Source: CAYLNH01 sp964384625 (GTDB taxonomy: Bacteria; Verrucomicrobiota; Lentisphaeria; JABSQK01). From it: a stretch of 14,270 bases of DNA. The notes under the pieces were generated by a model. It was not told the DNA's origin. It saw nothing but the letters and a program-made list of their open reading frames with translations, and searched no databases. Position numbers and translations under genes: made by a program. The stretch is from positions 1 through 14,270 of the forward strand of contig CAYLNH010000185.1 of assembly GCA_964384625.1 (NCBI GenBank). The letters run 5' to 3'. Shown here piece by piece: positions 1 to 7,401 of the stretch. Position 1 is the stretch's first letter; each line of letters opens with the position of its first letter.

Positions 1-480
1 CGGCGAAGCTTCTAAGCGAAGACGGGTCCGCGGAATTATTTTGGCAGAATGATTTCGGAAGGAAGAGAAGAACAGGAGGAGGGAGTCTCACGCAACCGCC
101 GTCGCGCAAACTCCTTCGCCGAGGCTTCGGCGCTCAAGAGGGCTATGGCGTTCACAGAAGCCGCCGTTCGACAAGGCTCACGAACTTCGTCAAAGGGATG
201 GAGTGAGAGCGGAGTGGCTTCGCTGGGGCAGCCAATTGCCAGTCGGCAATAGGCATCCCGATTCTGGGGATGACCCCAGCGCGCCCACTGGTAATCCTGG
301 CCCGCGGCGCGGATCTTGAGACCCCAGCCTGTCCGCCGTAGCTTGTCCGGCGAAGGAGGGCGCATCCACGGGTTGCCTCATTACCGAAGAGGTGCCGGCG
401 TCCGTCCTGATCGTAAGCTACAGGCGTGCGCATGGAGGCGAAGTCCAGTCATGTTTTGCGTGACTCGTTGCGGCGCGTTC
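1..480. other. Gene-free repeat/palindrome mosaic upstream of the tandem array
   Basis: No reading frame here looks like a protein: the open frames on both strands are short, low in hydrophobic pattern and overlap one another. What is visible is a set of short palindromes. 117-132 pairs CGCCGA with TCGGCG around a 4-nt loop. 264-279 pairs CTGGGG with CCCCAG around ATGA. The CATCCC at 254-259 could instead pair with GGGATG at 267-272, so two hairpins compete there. Around 232-251, ATTGCC and GGCAAT also pair. The patchwork resembles decayed interspersed repeats rather than a single regulatory leader. It lies downstream of tgt on the minus strand, so part of it may be tgt 3' untranslated region. 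A genome-wide search is needed to tell whether these pieces are repeated elsewhere. Confidence 0.5.
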
Positions 481-483
481 GGA

Positions 484-748
484 TTCGGACCGCCTCGGAG
501 AGGCGGGCTACTTTGTTTGCGGCGCGGCGGACCGCTTAGTTCGGACCGCCTCGGAGAGGCGGGCTACTTTGTTCGCGGCGCGGCGGACCGCTTAGTTCTA
601 ACCGCCTCGGAGAAGCGGGCTACTTTGTTTGCGGCGCGGCGGACCGCTTAGTTCGGACCGCCTCGGAGAGGCGGGCTACTTTGTTCGCGGCGCGGCGGAC
701 CGCTTAGTTCTAACCGCCTCGGAGAAGCGGGCTACTTTGTTTGCGGCG
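484..748. repeat. Tandem array of a 56-bp GC-rich unit, 4.7 copies
   Basis: Units begin at 484, 540, 596, 652 and 708 (the last is cut off after 41 nt), an exact 56-bp period. Each starts TTCGGACC or TTCTAACC and carries the palindrome CCGCCTC-GGA-GAGGCGG, then a conserved GGGCTACTTTGTT and a GCGG/CCGC-containing tail. Variants order as A-B-C-B-C. Units 3 and 5 share TAACC and GAAGCGG, while units 2 and 4 share GGACC, GAGGCGG and TTCGC, so the last part is a 112-bp dimer duplicated as a block. Units 3 and 5 carry a change that breaks one base pair of the stem. The array starts next to a decayed partial unit near 470-479 and ends 8 bp before the tgt stop codon. Confidence 0.95.
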
Positions 749-756
749 TGGGCGGG

Positions 757-1866
757 TCAGGCGGTGTAGCGCGCGATGAAGTCGTCTTTGAAGGCGGTGA
801 AGGCGCTGGCTTCGATGGCGGCGCGGGCCCGGCGCATGAGCGTCAGGTAGAAGTGCAGATTATGGATGGAGAGCAGCTGCAGACTGAGGATCTCGCCGAC
901 GTTGGTCAGATGGCGGAGGTAGGCCCTGGTGAAGTTGCGGCAGGCATAGCAGTCGCAGTCGGCTTCGATCGGGGTGAAGTCCTCCTTGTAGCGGGCGGAC
1001 TTGATCTGGATCATGCCGTCGGCGGTGTAGGCGCTGCCGTTTCGGCCGACGCGGGTGGGCAGGACGCAGTCGAACATGTCGATGCCGCGGGCGACGGCTT
1101 CGATGATCTGGGTGGGCAGGCCGACGCCCATGAGGTAGCGCGGTTTGTCGACCGGCATGTGCGGCTCGGTGGCGTCGATGACGTCGTACATGGTTGCCGC
1201 CGGTTCGCCGACGCTGAGGCCGCCGAGGGCGTAGCCGTCGAAATCCAGCTGCTGCAGTTCGGCAATGGCGCGCTGTCGCAGGTCGGCATACATGGATCCC
1301 TGACCGATGCCGAAGACGAGTTGGCCGGGGGCGCGGGGTTGTTCGCGGCAGGCGGCGGCCCACTCCAATGTGAGGTCCAGCGAGGACTGGGCCTTGTCGC
1401 GGGTGGCGGGCCAGGGCGGGCATTCGTCGAAGACCATGGCGATATCGGAGGCGAGGTCTTTCTGGGCGGCCATTGCTTCGCGGGGGCCGAGGAACATCTT
1501 GGCGCCGTCGATGTGCGACTGGAATTCGACGCCGTCGGGTTTGATCTGGCGCAATTTGGCGAGGGAGAACACCTGATAGCCGCCGGAGTCGGTCAGGATG
1601 GGGCGGGTCCAGTTCATGAACGGGTGCAGGCCGCCGGCGTTGCGGATGACCTCGAGTCCGGGCCGCAGGATGAGGTGATAGGTATTGCCCAGGATGATCT
1701 CGGCATCCAGTTCGATCAGGTTCCGGTGCGGCACGGCTTTTACGGAGGCGCGCGTGCCGACCGGCATGAAGGCCGGGGTCTGGATGACGCCGTGGGCGGT
1801 GTGCAGCCGGCCGCGGCGGGCGCGGCCGTCTGTGTGCTGAACCTGAAACGTCGGGACTGATTGCAT
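757..1866 (-). CDS. tgt: Queuine/preQ1 tRNA-ribosyltransferase (TGT)
   Basis: This 369-residue cytoplasmic enzyme exchanges guanine-34 of GUN-anticodon tRNAs for preQ1, the committed step that puts queuosine precursor into tRNA. Length and motifs match the bacterial family. DSGGYQVFSL at 93-102 holds the general acid/base Asp93. FDECP at 146-150 and GGLSVGE at 215-221 line the base pocket. FDCVLPTR at 265-272 contains the nucleophile Asp266. The zinc site is Cys304, Cys306, Cys309 (CDCYAC) and His335 (SIHN). The ATG at 1866 is followed at once by family-like sequence; no strong Shine-Dalgarno precedes it. It is transcribed away from the histidine kinase across a 74-bp spacer. No queA, queG, yajC or secDF neighbour, often seen beside tgt, is present here. 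The opposite strand is also open across the gene, a GC-codon-bias shadow. Confidence 0.97.
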   Translation of the reverse strand: MQSVPTFQVQHTDGRARRGRLHTAHGVIQTPAFMPVGTRASVKAVPHRNLIELDAEIILGNTYHLILRPGLEVIRNAGGLHPFMNWTRPILTDSGGYQVFSLAKLRQIKPDGVEFQSHIDGAKMFLGPREAMAAQKDLASDIAMVFDECPPWPATRDKAQSSLDLTLEWAAACREQPRAPGQLVFGIGQGSMYADLRQRAIAELQQLDFDGYALGGLSVGEPAATMYDVIDATEPHMPVDKPRYLMGVGLPTQIIEAVARGIDMFDCVLPTRVGRNGSAYTADGMIQIKSARYKEDFTPIEADCDCYACRNFTRAYLRHLTNVGEILSLQLLSIHNLHFYLTLMRRARAAIEASAFTAFKDDFIARYTA

Positions 1867-1940
1867 AATCTGCGGTTGGATGCTCTATTACAGTTCGCCC
1901 GAAGGAGCTCGAATAATAGCAGCCAGCCAGGCCGCCTGCA
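1867..1940. promoter_or_regulatory. Divergent promoter spacer between tgt and the histidine kinase
   Basis: The two genes point away from each other across 74 bp, so both promoters must lie here or within gene ends. On the plus strand AATAAT at 1912-1917 matches five of six positions of a sigma-70 -10 box and would give a roughly 17-nt leader for the kinase. On the minus strand TGTAAT (1892-1887) also matches five of six and would give a short leader for tgt. Neither has a good -35 box at the expected spacing. The assignment is by position and -10 resemblance only. Confidence 0.3.
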
Positions 1941-3995
1941 ATGAAACTGACGACGAAACTCGCCCTGATCTACCTTGCCGTGACCGTTGTCCTCGGCGCC
2001 GGCTTCGGGTTTTTCGGGATCCCCTACATCAAGAGTTCGCTGGAGAATCGCGAACGCAACTACGCCGTCAGCTTCCTCGAGCGCGAATCGCAGATCATCC
2101 GGACCAAGGTCAAGAAGCTCGAACAGGAGCGGCTGGAGAAGGGGTATTCCGAGGCGGAATTCGCGGCTGCCCGGCGGGAGTTCTTTGAGGACCTCGAGAC
2201 GACCTTCGGCAAGTTCTATTTCCACAACAGCGGCCGTTTGTTTGTCATCGATAAGAAGGGCACGATCGTCGTGTCCTCCGATCCGACGAAGAACGGCCGC
2301 ACGGTCAGCAACCTCTGGATCTACCAGGACGGCCGACGGAACCGGCTGATCCAGGACATGACCTCAACCGACGGCAACCCGCAGCCGGTGCGTCAGTTTT
2401 CGGTGCAGGACTTCAACGAGGCGCACGACCGGGTGACCAAGAGCCTGTTCGTTTCGGAAGTCGCCGGCACCCGGTTCTTGATCTGCATCAGCGTCGACGA
2501 GGCCGAGCTGTACTACTCGGCCGACTGGATTTCGCGGGCGTCGATTCTGACGTTGGCGATCATCATCCTGCTGCTCTACCTGCTGTTCCATGTGTTCTAC
2601 ACCGGGCTGCGCAAACGGTTCGACACGATCATTGAGCACGCGGAACTGGTTGCGGACGGCAACTACGAAGTCACCATCGGCGACGCCGCCGAGGACGAAG
2701 TCGGCATTCTGGCGCGCACGATCGACCATCTGGCGGAGAACCTGCGTCAGCAGAAGTCGCTGGAGAACCAGTTGCGCCAGGTACAGAAGATGGAGATGGT
2801 CGGCACCCTGGCCAGCGGTATTGCGCACGACTTCAACAACACGTTGGGCGGGATCATGAGCGGGTTGGAGCTGGTGGAGCAGGAAATCCGGGCGCCGGCC
2901 GACAAGCAGAGCGCCGACCTCGAGTTGATCGAGAAGACGATTCGGGTGATCAGCGATTGCGCCAATCGCGGCAAGGAGACGGTCGAACAGTTGCTGTCGT
3001 TCTCGCGCAAGCGCGAAACGGAGCAGCAGCTGATCGACCTGAACCGCTGCGTCAAGAACGTCGAGGAGATCTGCCAGCATTCCTTCGACAAACGGATTCG
3101 GCTGACGGTCAAGCTGCCGTCCGAGCGGTCGGTCGTGCTGGCCGACCGCAGCCATCTGGAGCAGGCGATTCTGAATGTCTGCATCAATGCCCGCGACGCT
3201 ATGGACGGCGGCGGCGAGGTGACCATGACGGTGACGCAGAATCTGCAGGCGACGCGGCCGCGGCGCGACAATACGGAGACGATCACCTGCCACTGCATCG
3301 AGATTCGCGATACCGGCGGCGGCATGCCGCCGGAAACGCTGGCCAAGGTGTTTGAACCGTTCTTCACGACGAAACAGAGCGGCACCGGCATGGGGCTGGC
3401 GATGGTCTACAAGGCCATCGACGACCTCGGCGGCTGGGTCGACGTCGACAGTCGGGAGGGGCAGGGCACGACCTTCCGGATCTATCTGCCGGCGGCTCAG
3501 GGCGAGGTCGAAGAGCCCGGCAACGCGCCCCGGCCGGCGCCCAGTTCCACGGCCGTGATCGACGCTGCGCCCAGCGGCAAGTCGCTGTCGAGGTCCGACG
3601 GGAAGGAAAGCATTCTGATTGTCGATGACGACACGTTCATGCTGCAGATGACCAGGGATATCCTGGAGCGCCTGGGCTATCAGGTTGAAACCGCGGAAGA
3701 CGGCAAGGCGGGGATCGAGGTCTTCGCCCGGGAGGCGGAGCGGTTGAACATGGTGGTGCTTGACCTGATGCTGCCGGAACTGAGCGGCGATGAAGTGTTT
3801 GACGCGATGCGGGAACAGCGGCCGGATATCCCGGTGTTGCTGATCAGCGGGCACAAGCGGGACCCGCGGATTGCCGACCTGCTGGCGCGCGGTTGCGACG
3901 GTTTCCTGAACAAGCCCTACTCGATCGAAGAACTCTCCGAGGCTGTGCGACAGATCCTCGATCGAACCAAGCAAATGGACTCAGAATTGCAATGA
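1941..3995 (+). CDS. Membrane-bound hybrid sensor histidine kinase (Cache-like sensor, HAMP, HisKA, HATPase, receiver)
   Basis: A 684-residue two-component sensor. Residues 6-27 form a first membrane segment. 30-197 is an extracytoplasmic domain with a Cache-like stretch (RLFVIDKKGTIVVSSDP, 99-115). 199-220 is the second membrane segment. 222-274 is a HAMP linker. The dimerisation/phosphoacceptor helix carries His296 in SGIAHDFNN. The ATPase domain shows the N box (NVCINARDA, Asn416), DTGGGM (Asp457), FEPFFTT and GTGMGL (481-486). After a proline/serine linker (518-555) comes a C-terminal receiver with VDDD (561-564), phosphoacceptor Asp608, Ser636 and Lys658. All catalytic residues are present, so it should be an active hybrid kinase that passes phosphate to its own receiver. 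No separate response regulator or phosphotransfer protein lies nearby, so its output is unknown. The start has no clear Shine-Dalgarno but begins with a good membrane anchor. Confidence 0.95.
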   Translation: MKLTTKLALIYLAVTVVLGAGFGFFGIPYIKSSLENRERNYAVSFLERESQIIRTKVKKLEQERLEKGYSEAEFAAARREFFEDLETTFGKFYFHNSGRLFVIDKKGTIVVSSDPTKNGRTVSNLWIYQDGRRNRLIQDMTSTDGNPQPVRQFSVQDFNEAHDRVTKSLFVSEVAGTRFLICISVDEAELYYSADWISRASILTLAIIILLLYLLFHVFYTGLRKRFDTIIEHAELVADGNYEVTIGDAAEDEVGILARTIDHLAENLRQQKSLENQLRQVQKMEMVGTLASGIAHDFNNTLGGIMSGLELVEQEIRAPADKQSADLELIEKTIRVISDCANRGKETVEQLLSFSRKRETEQQLIDLNRCVKNVEEICQHSFDKRIRLTVKLPSERSVVLADRSHLEQAILNVCINARDAMDGGGEVTMTVTQNLQATRPRRDNTETITCHCIEIRDTGGGMPPETLAKVFEPFFTTKQSGTGMGLAMVYKAIDDLGGWVDVDSREGQGTTFRIYLPAAQGEVEEPGNAPRPAPSSTAVIDAAPSGKSLSRSDGKESILIVDDDTFMLQMTRDILERLGYQVETAEDGKAGIEVFAREAERLNMVVLDLMLPELSGDEVFDAMREQRPDIPVLLISGHKRDPRIADLLARGCDGFLNKPYSIEELSEAVRQILDRTKQMDSELQ

Positions 3996-4085
3996 TGTCT
4001 GAACGTCATTGTACCTGCGAACCAATGGACTGCGACTGCGACAATGTCCGAATACGGAGCGGGCGCGAGCCGTCAAACTGATGCC

Positions 4086-5042
4086 ATGCGAATTTACCTG
4101 CAACTGATTGTGTTCCTGCTCTCGGCCGGCCTGGCCCTGGCGGGGATCGAGGAGATCCGGCTGGTCAACGGCAAGACGGTCAAGGGCGAACTGGAGGAAG
4201 AGAAGGCGGGCGTCTTTCATACGCATGCGAACGGCGGCAAGCTCTACCGTTGGCATGAGATCGATCCCGCCAGCCTGCCGGCAGCCGTGCGCGAACGCCA
4301 ACGCCGGCGGGTTATCGGCTGGCTGAAACAGGCGCATGCATTGTACTCGCGGGATGAGTTCAAGGCCGCCCTGCCGTACTTCCGTCCGGCGTACGCGCAG
4401 CGCCGCTACCTGACCAGGGACGACCGCGCCCGGCCGGAATACCGGAACATCAAGCTGAAGCTCCAGGGCCTGGTTGAGTACAAGGGCAAGTTCATCCCGT
4501 TTGAACAGCGGCAGAAGGCTCTGGGCCTGGTGTTTCACCAGGGGAAATGGCGGCGGAAAGCGGACCTGGAAGCCGCGCAGGCGTACAAGGAGGCGATGTG
4601 GCAGGCACGCGTTTCCCGCGACCCCGTGCAGGCCGTCAAGGATCTCCAGGCCGTGATCGCCAGATACCCCGAGGCCGACCGCCGGCAGGACGCGGAACAG
4701 ATGATCGAAAAGCTGCGCACCGCCGCCGTCAAAGGCCCGGAGCCCGACGTCGACCCCGACCCCGACCCGGTGGACGCACCGGCGCCGCCGAAGTTCGATG
4801 ATTACTATCCGCCGCTGAAGGCGAAGGTGGAGGACCTGGCCGAAGTCAAGAAACCCGAGCTGCCGACCCCGATCTATCCGGACGCGAACGAGAGCGCCTA
4901 TCCGTACTTCAAAGACGACGACCCCAGACCCTACTACATTCCCCAATACATCCGGGACAAGCAGGGGTTTTACCACTACAAGATCAACGGCGTCCAGTAC
5001 AAAAGCCGGCGGCCGCCGCCGAAGGTGTATTTGCGGAAGTAG
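4086..5042 (+). CDS. Exported protein of unknown function with acidic Pro/Asp linker
   Basis: I do not recognise this family. The chosen ATG at 4086 opens a clear signal peptide: a basic start, hydrophobic core 4-17 and an ALA|G cleavage site after residue 19, with no lipobox Cys. An in-frame ATG at 4044 would add 14 hydrophilic residues ahead of the signal and is less likely. The mature part begins with a small domain (21-65) of the pattern EEIRLVNGKTVKGELEEE, resembling short beta-barrel modules on other exported proteins. Helical, charged segments follow (70-110 and 160-212) with a TPR-like spacing of YSRDEFKAALPYF and AVKDLQAVIARYP. Next is an Asp-Pro linker (218-232), then a Tyr/Pro-rich tail with a strongly basic end. 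It follows the histidine kinase by 90 nt on the same strand and could be co-transcribed with it. Confidence 0.8.
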   Translation: MRIYLQLIVFLLSAGLALAGIEEIRLVNGKTVKGELEEEKAGVFHTHANGGKLYRWHEIDPASLPAAVRERQRRRVIGWLKQAHALYSRDEFKAALPYFRPAYAQRRYLTRDDRARPEYRNIKLKLQGLVEYKGKFIPFEQRQKALGLVFHQGKWRRKADLEAAQAYKEAMWQARVSRDPVQAVKDLQAVIARYPEADRRQDAEQMIEKLRTAAVKGPEPDVDPDPDPVDAPAPPKFDDYYPPLKAKVEDLAEVKKPELPTPIYPDANESAYPYFKDDDPRPYYIPQYIRDKQGFYHYKINGVQYKSRRPPPKVYLRK

Positions 5043-5112
5043 TCAAGCCCGGATCAGCATCCTGGCCGAATGCTGCGGGTTCCGATATCCCGGCAACCTG
5101 GAGGGAGACAGA

Positions 5113-5244
5113 GTGCGGACTTCGAAGCGACGTGTCGCGGTGATCGCGTTGACGGTTCTCGTACTGGTCTTTGCTGGACTCGCCGCACTCCTTGATCACT
5201 GGCTGCCGTACATGCTGCTCAGCCACTGGATGGTCTCGGCGTAA
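5113..5244 (+). CDS. Possible 43-residue single-span membrane protein (GTG start)
   Basis: A short frame begins at GTG 5113 with one of the best Shine-Dalgarno sites in the window: GGAGG at 5100-5104, 8 nt before the start. The product begins RTSKRR, then has one hydrophobic span (residues 8-27, VAVIALTVLVLVFAGLAALL), then DHWLPYMLLSHWMVSA. The positive-inside arrangement predicts an N-in inner-membrane anchor. It lies 70 nt after the exported protein on the same strand. Its last seven codons and stop fall inside the left arm of an inverted repeat (5226-5252). It may therefore be the surviving 5' end of a longer gene cut by that element rather than a complete small protein. Function unknown. 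Confidence 0.5.
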   Translation: MRTSKRRVAVIALTVLVLVFAGLAALLDHWLPYMLLSHWMVSA

Positions 5245-5496
5245 GTCTTTCCGCCACGGATTGCCCGGGCTTCGAGGCTCGCGGCAGGCGGTGGAAGGGT
5301 TGTGTGCTGCAGCACATGACCATTTCGCCAACGCTCCCCGAGCCCGAAAACGGGCAACTCGGAGAGCGGGTCCAAGCATCCGGCCGGCGGCGTTGATGTC
5401 AAAACACGATGCTCGCATCGCTTATTCGGCATCGTCTGGCCGGACCGGCGCTTGGCCTCCGTCCCTGGCTGGAAAACGTACGCCGAGCCCATCCAG
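5226..5496. repeat. Segment bounded by ~27-bp inverted repeats (possible MITE-like or interspersed element)
   Basis: The left arm at 5226-5252 and right arm at 5471-5496 are near-perfect reverse complements: read inward to outward, GGAAAGACTTACGCCGAG versus GGAAAACGTACGCCGAG, then ACCATCCAG versus CCCATCCAG. That is one 1-nt indel and two mismatches. Read in protein frames, both outer ends give KTYAE-x-IQ. Inside is a perfect 14-bp palindrome (TGTGCTGCAGCACA, 5303-5316), a CCGAGCCCG-AAAA-CGGG hairpin with CTCGG (5338-5362), and other GC-rich self-complementary pieces. No transposase frame and no convincing target-site duplication is visible. The interior is open on the minus strand (about 5196-5492) and partly on the plus strand (after a stop at 5317), which in GC-rich repeats is not evidence of coding. 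Confidence 0.6.
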
Positions 5497-5627
5497 AAGT
5501 TCGACGTCGACCCGAACCCATCCGCCTGGGGCGACTATGGCGCCACCTTTGAGTCGTTCACCGTCGCGACGAGCTTCTGCAGCGAATCGACAAGTTCGCA
5601 AGCAACCCAGCTGTGTACTCTCAGTAA
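5497..5627 (+). pseudogene. Possible 3' remnant of a disrupted gene
   Basis: Beyond the right inverted-repeat arm the plus strand reads in one frame as KFDVDPNPSAWGDYGATFES. In the -1 frame from about 5562 it reads RRDELLQRIDKFASNPAVYS up to a TAA at 5625-5627. Both have ordinary soluble-protein composition, and a single frameshift would join them. The stop lies 1 bp from the end of the converging pabBC gene, as a real 3' end often would. Together with the 5' fragment at 5113 this suggests a gene interrupted by the inverted-repeat element, but I recognise no family and the region may equally be non-coding. Confidence 0.2.
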
Positions 5628-5628
5628 G

Positions 5629-7368
5629 CTATCCAACCCACTCGACGTCGAATTGCCCCCGCACCGAGTTCATCAGACGGACGCCTTCAGCGTCTGCCAT
5701 CTCTTCGAGCCGAATCACGCGTTCCTGTATCTCGCCCCGGTCCAGGAGGTCCCGGCGCATGGTGCCGGCCAGCAGACCGCAATGTACCGGCGGCGTGTAC
5801 CAGGTGCCGTGGAAGCAGACTGCGACATTGGCAATCGTGCTCTCGGTGATCTCTCCGGCTTCGTTGTAGAGCAGGACATCCGTGTCCGCCGTACGCTCTG
5901 CCGCGGCGGCCGCGTAGACTTCGCGATGGGTGGTCTTGTGGTAGAGGAAGGGGTCGGTCCGGCTGATTGGCGCGGATGCCGATTTCAGTTTGGTAAAGGG
6001 CGATGCGGCGGCGGACATCACCGTTGACTCGACCTGGAGCTGACCATCGGCCGCGAGCAACAGCCGGACCCGCATCTGTTCGGTCCAGTCGGTACTCGCA
6101 CGGGTCAATGCCGTCAGGACCTCCTTGCGCTCGGCCGGCCGGTCGAAGTAGGCGGCGGCATCCAGCACGCGGTCCAGGTGGCGATCCAGCAGGATGTAGC
6201 CGTCATCTGGGGTCCAGCGCAGGGTTTCGAGCAGGTCGAATGCGGGCGTGGACTGACGGGTCAGGACGGCGGCTTTCACGAGACACTCAGCGTATTCCGC
6301 CGCCGCATCGGAGTCCGCCACCAGGCCGCTGCCGACCGGGTAGACGGCTTTGCCGCGCTGCAGCGTCAGCGTGCGAATCGCCACATTGAACACGGCGTCG
6401 CCGCCGGGACGCAGGTAGCCGACGGCGCCGCAGTACACCCCGCGTCCGGCTGCTTCCTCGCGGGCGATGATCTCCATGGTCTTCACCTTCGGCGCGCCGG
6501 TGACGGAGCCGCAGGGGAAGATGCCGGCGAACAACGCGAAGAGACTCAGCTCCGGCCGCAGGTCGGCGGTGACCGTGGACGTCATCTGCCAGACGGTGGG
6601 ATACTTCTCCGTGGCATACAGCTCCGGCACCGCAACACTGCCGTGGCGGGCTACCCGCCCGAGATCGTTGCGCAGGAGGTCGACGATCATCACGTTCTCG
6701 GCCCGGTCCTTCGGGTTGCCGCGGAGTTCCGCCGCGATCGCCCGATCTTCAGCCGTTGTCATGCCGCGCGGGCGCGTGCCCTTCATCGGTCGCGTCCGGA
6801 CGTGGTCGGCTTCTTTCTCGAAGAACAGCTCCGGCGACGCCGAGACGACCGACCAGTCCTCGGTCTGCAGCATGGCGCAGTACTTCGAGCTCTGCGCGGT
6901 GCGCAACGCCTGGTAGCAGTCCCGGGGACTGCCGGCGAACGTGCCGGTCAGCGGAAAGGTCAGATTGAGCTGATAGGTGTCGCCGTCGCGAATGTGCTGC
7001 TGGACCCGGTGAAAGGCGGCGGTGTAATCCGTTTCCTCCCAGGCCGGCTGCCAGGGGGAAAACTCGACGGTTGCGGCGCCGGCCGGGGCCGGCCGCAGCG
7101 GCTCGCGGCTCAGGCCGAACCAGAGCAGCGGCAGGTCGATGGCGGCCGGGGCCTGGAGCGCCGGGTCGAAGGCCGGGGCTGCTTCATAGCAGACAAACCC
7201 AAGCGCGTGCCAGCCGTCGGCAACGGCCGCTTCCAATTGCTCGACCGCCGGGCGGACGGCAGTGATCGCCGTGGCCTCGATGATCCGCTCGAACGGGGCG
7301 AACTCCAGGCCGCCGGCGGCGACTACAGGGCTGTCGAAATCAACCCGGCCATAGGGTAGATCGGTCAT
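5629..7368 (-). CDS. pabB: Bifunctional aminodeoxychorismate synthase component I / 4-amino-4-deoxychorismate lyase (PabB-PabC fusion)
   Basis: This 579-residue cytoplasmic fusion makes p-aminobenzoate for folate. The N-terminal half (about 1-370) is the chorismate-binding PabB domain. It carries PMKGTRPRG (195-202), whose Lys196 marks aminodeoxychorismate synthase rather than anthranilate synthase, which has Ala there. It also has ENVMIVDLLRNDLGRV (224-239), GSVTGAPKVKTMEII (287-301) and the metal-site region GVYCGAVGYL. The C-terminal part (about 375-579) is a fold-type IV PLP lyase with YHKTTHREVY (476-485; Lys478 is the likely Schiff-base lysine), YNEAGEITESTIANV and the phosphate-binding GLLAGTMRRDLL. 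No PabA glutaminase lies in the window; the enzyme needs one elsewhere or uses ammonia. No Shine-Dalgarno precedes the ATG. Confidence 0.95.
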   Translation of the reverse strand: MTDLPYGRVDFDSPVVAAGGLEFAPFERIIEATAITAVRPAVEQLEAAVADGWHALGFVCYEAAPAFDPALQAPAAIDLPLLWFGLSREPLRPAPAGAATVEFSPWQPAWEETDYTAAFHRVQQHIRDGDTYQLNLTFPLTGTFAGSPRDCYQALRTAQSSKYCAMLQTEDWSVVSASPELFFEKEADHVRTRPMKGTRPRGMTTAEDRAIAAELRGNPKDRAENVMIVDLLRNDLGRVARHGSVAVPELYATEKYPTVWQMTSTVTADLRPELSLFALFAGIFPCGSVTGAPKVKTMEIIAREEAAGRGVYCGAVGYLRPGGDAVFNVAIRTLTLQRGKAVYPVGSGLVADSDAAAEYAECLVKAAVLTRQSTPAFDLLETLRWTPDDGYILLDRHLDRVLDAAAYFDRPAERKEVLTALTRASTDWTEQMRVRLLLAADGQLQVESTVMSAAASPFTKLKSASAPISRTDPFLYHKTTHREVYAAAAAERTADTDVLLYNEAGEITESTIANVAVCFHGTWYTPPVHCGLLAGTMRRDLLDRGEIQERVIRLEEMADAEGVRLMNSVRGQFDVEWVG

Positions 7369-7401
7369 GCGCTATGATAAGTGTGGGGCGGCGGGATACA
7401 A
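7369..7401 (-). promoter_or_regulatory. Candidate promoter for pabBC, possibly leaderless
   Basis: On the minus strand TATCAT (7379-7374) matches five of six positions of a -10 box, with TTGTAT (7401-7396), a weak three-of-six -35 match, 16 nt upstream. The -10 box ends only 5 nt before the pabBC ATG, so transcription would begin at or very near the start codon. That agrees with the lack of a Shine-Dalgarno. The -35 part overlaps repetitive GGATAC/GGATGC sequence, so the match could be chance. Confidence 0.25.

Noticed and set aside
316..651. 111-codon plus-strand frame running into the tandem array
   Set aside because: Its C-terminal half is merely the translated 56-bp repeat and the N-terminal half has no protein-like pattern or ribosome binding site.
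484..748. CRISPR array
   Set aside because: Units are contiguous 56-bp repeats with no unique spacers, and no cas genes are present.
748..1860. Long plus-strand open frame (370 codons) opposite tgt
   Set aside because: It mirrors tgt codon for codon, is rich in Gly/Ala/Val/Asp as expected for an antisense shadow in GC-rich DNA, and shows no family motif.
2364..3974. 536-codon minus-strand frame opposite the histidine kinase
   Set aside because: Composition (Arg, Gln, His, Val) is that of an antisense shadow; the plus strand has a complete, motif-rich hybrid kinase.
5452..6027. 191-codon plus-strand frame from TTG 5452
   Set aside because: Most of it is antisense to pabBC and its start lies inside the inverted-repeat element; only the stretch before 5628 could be a gene remnant.
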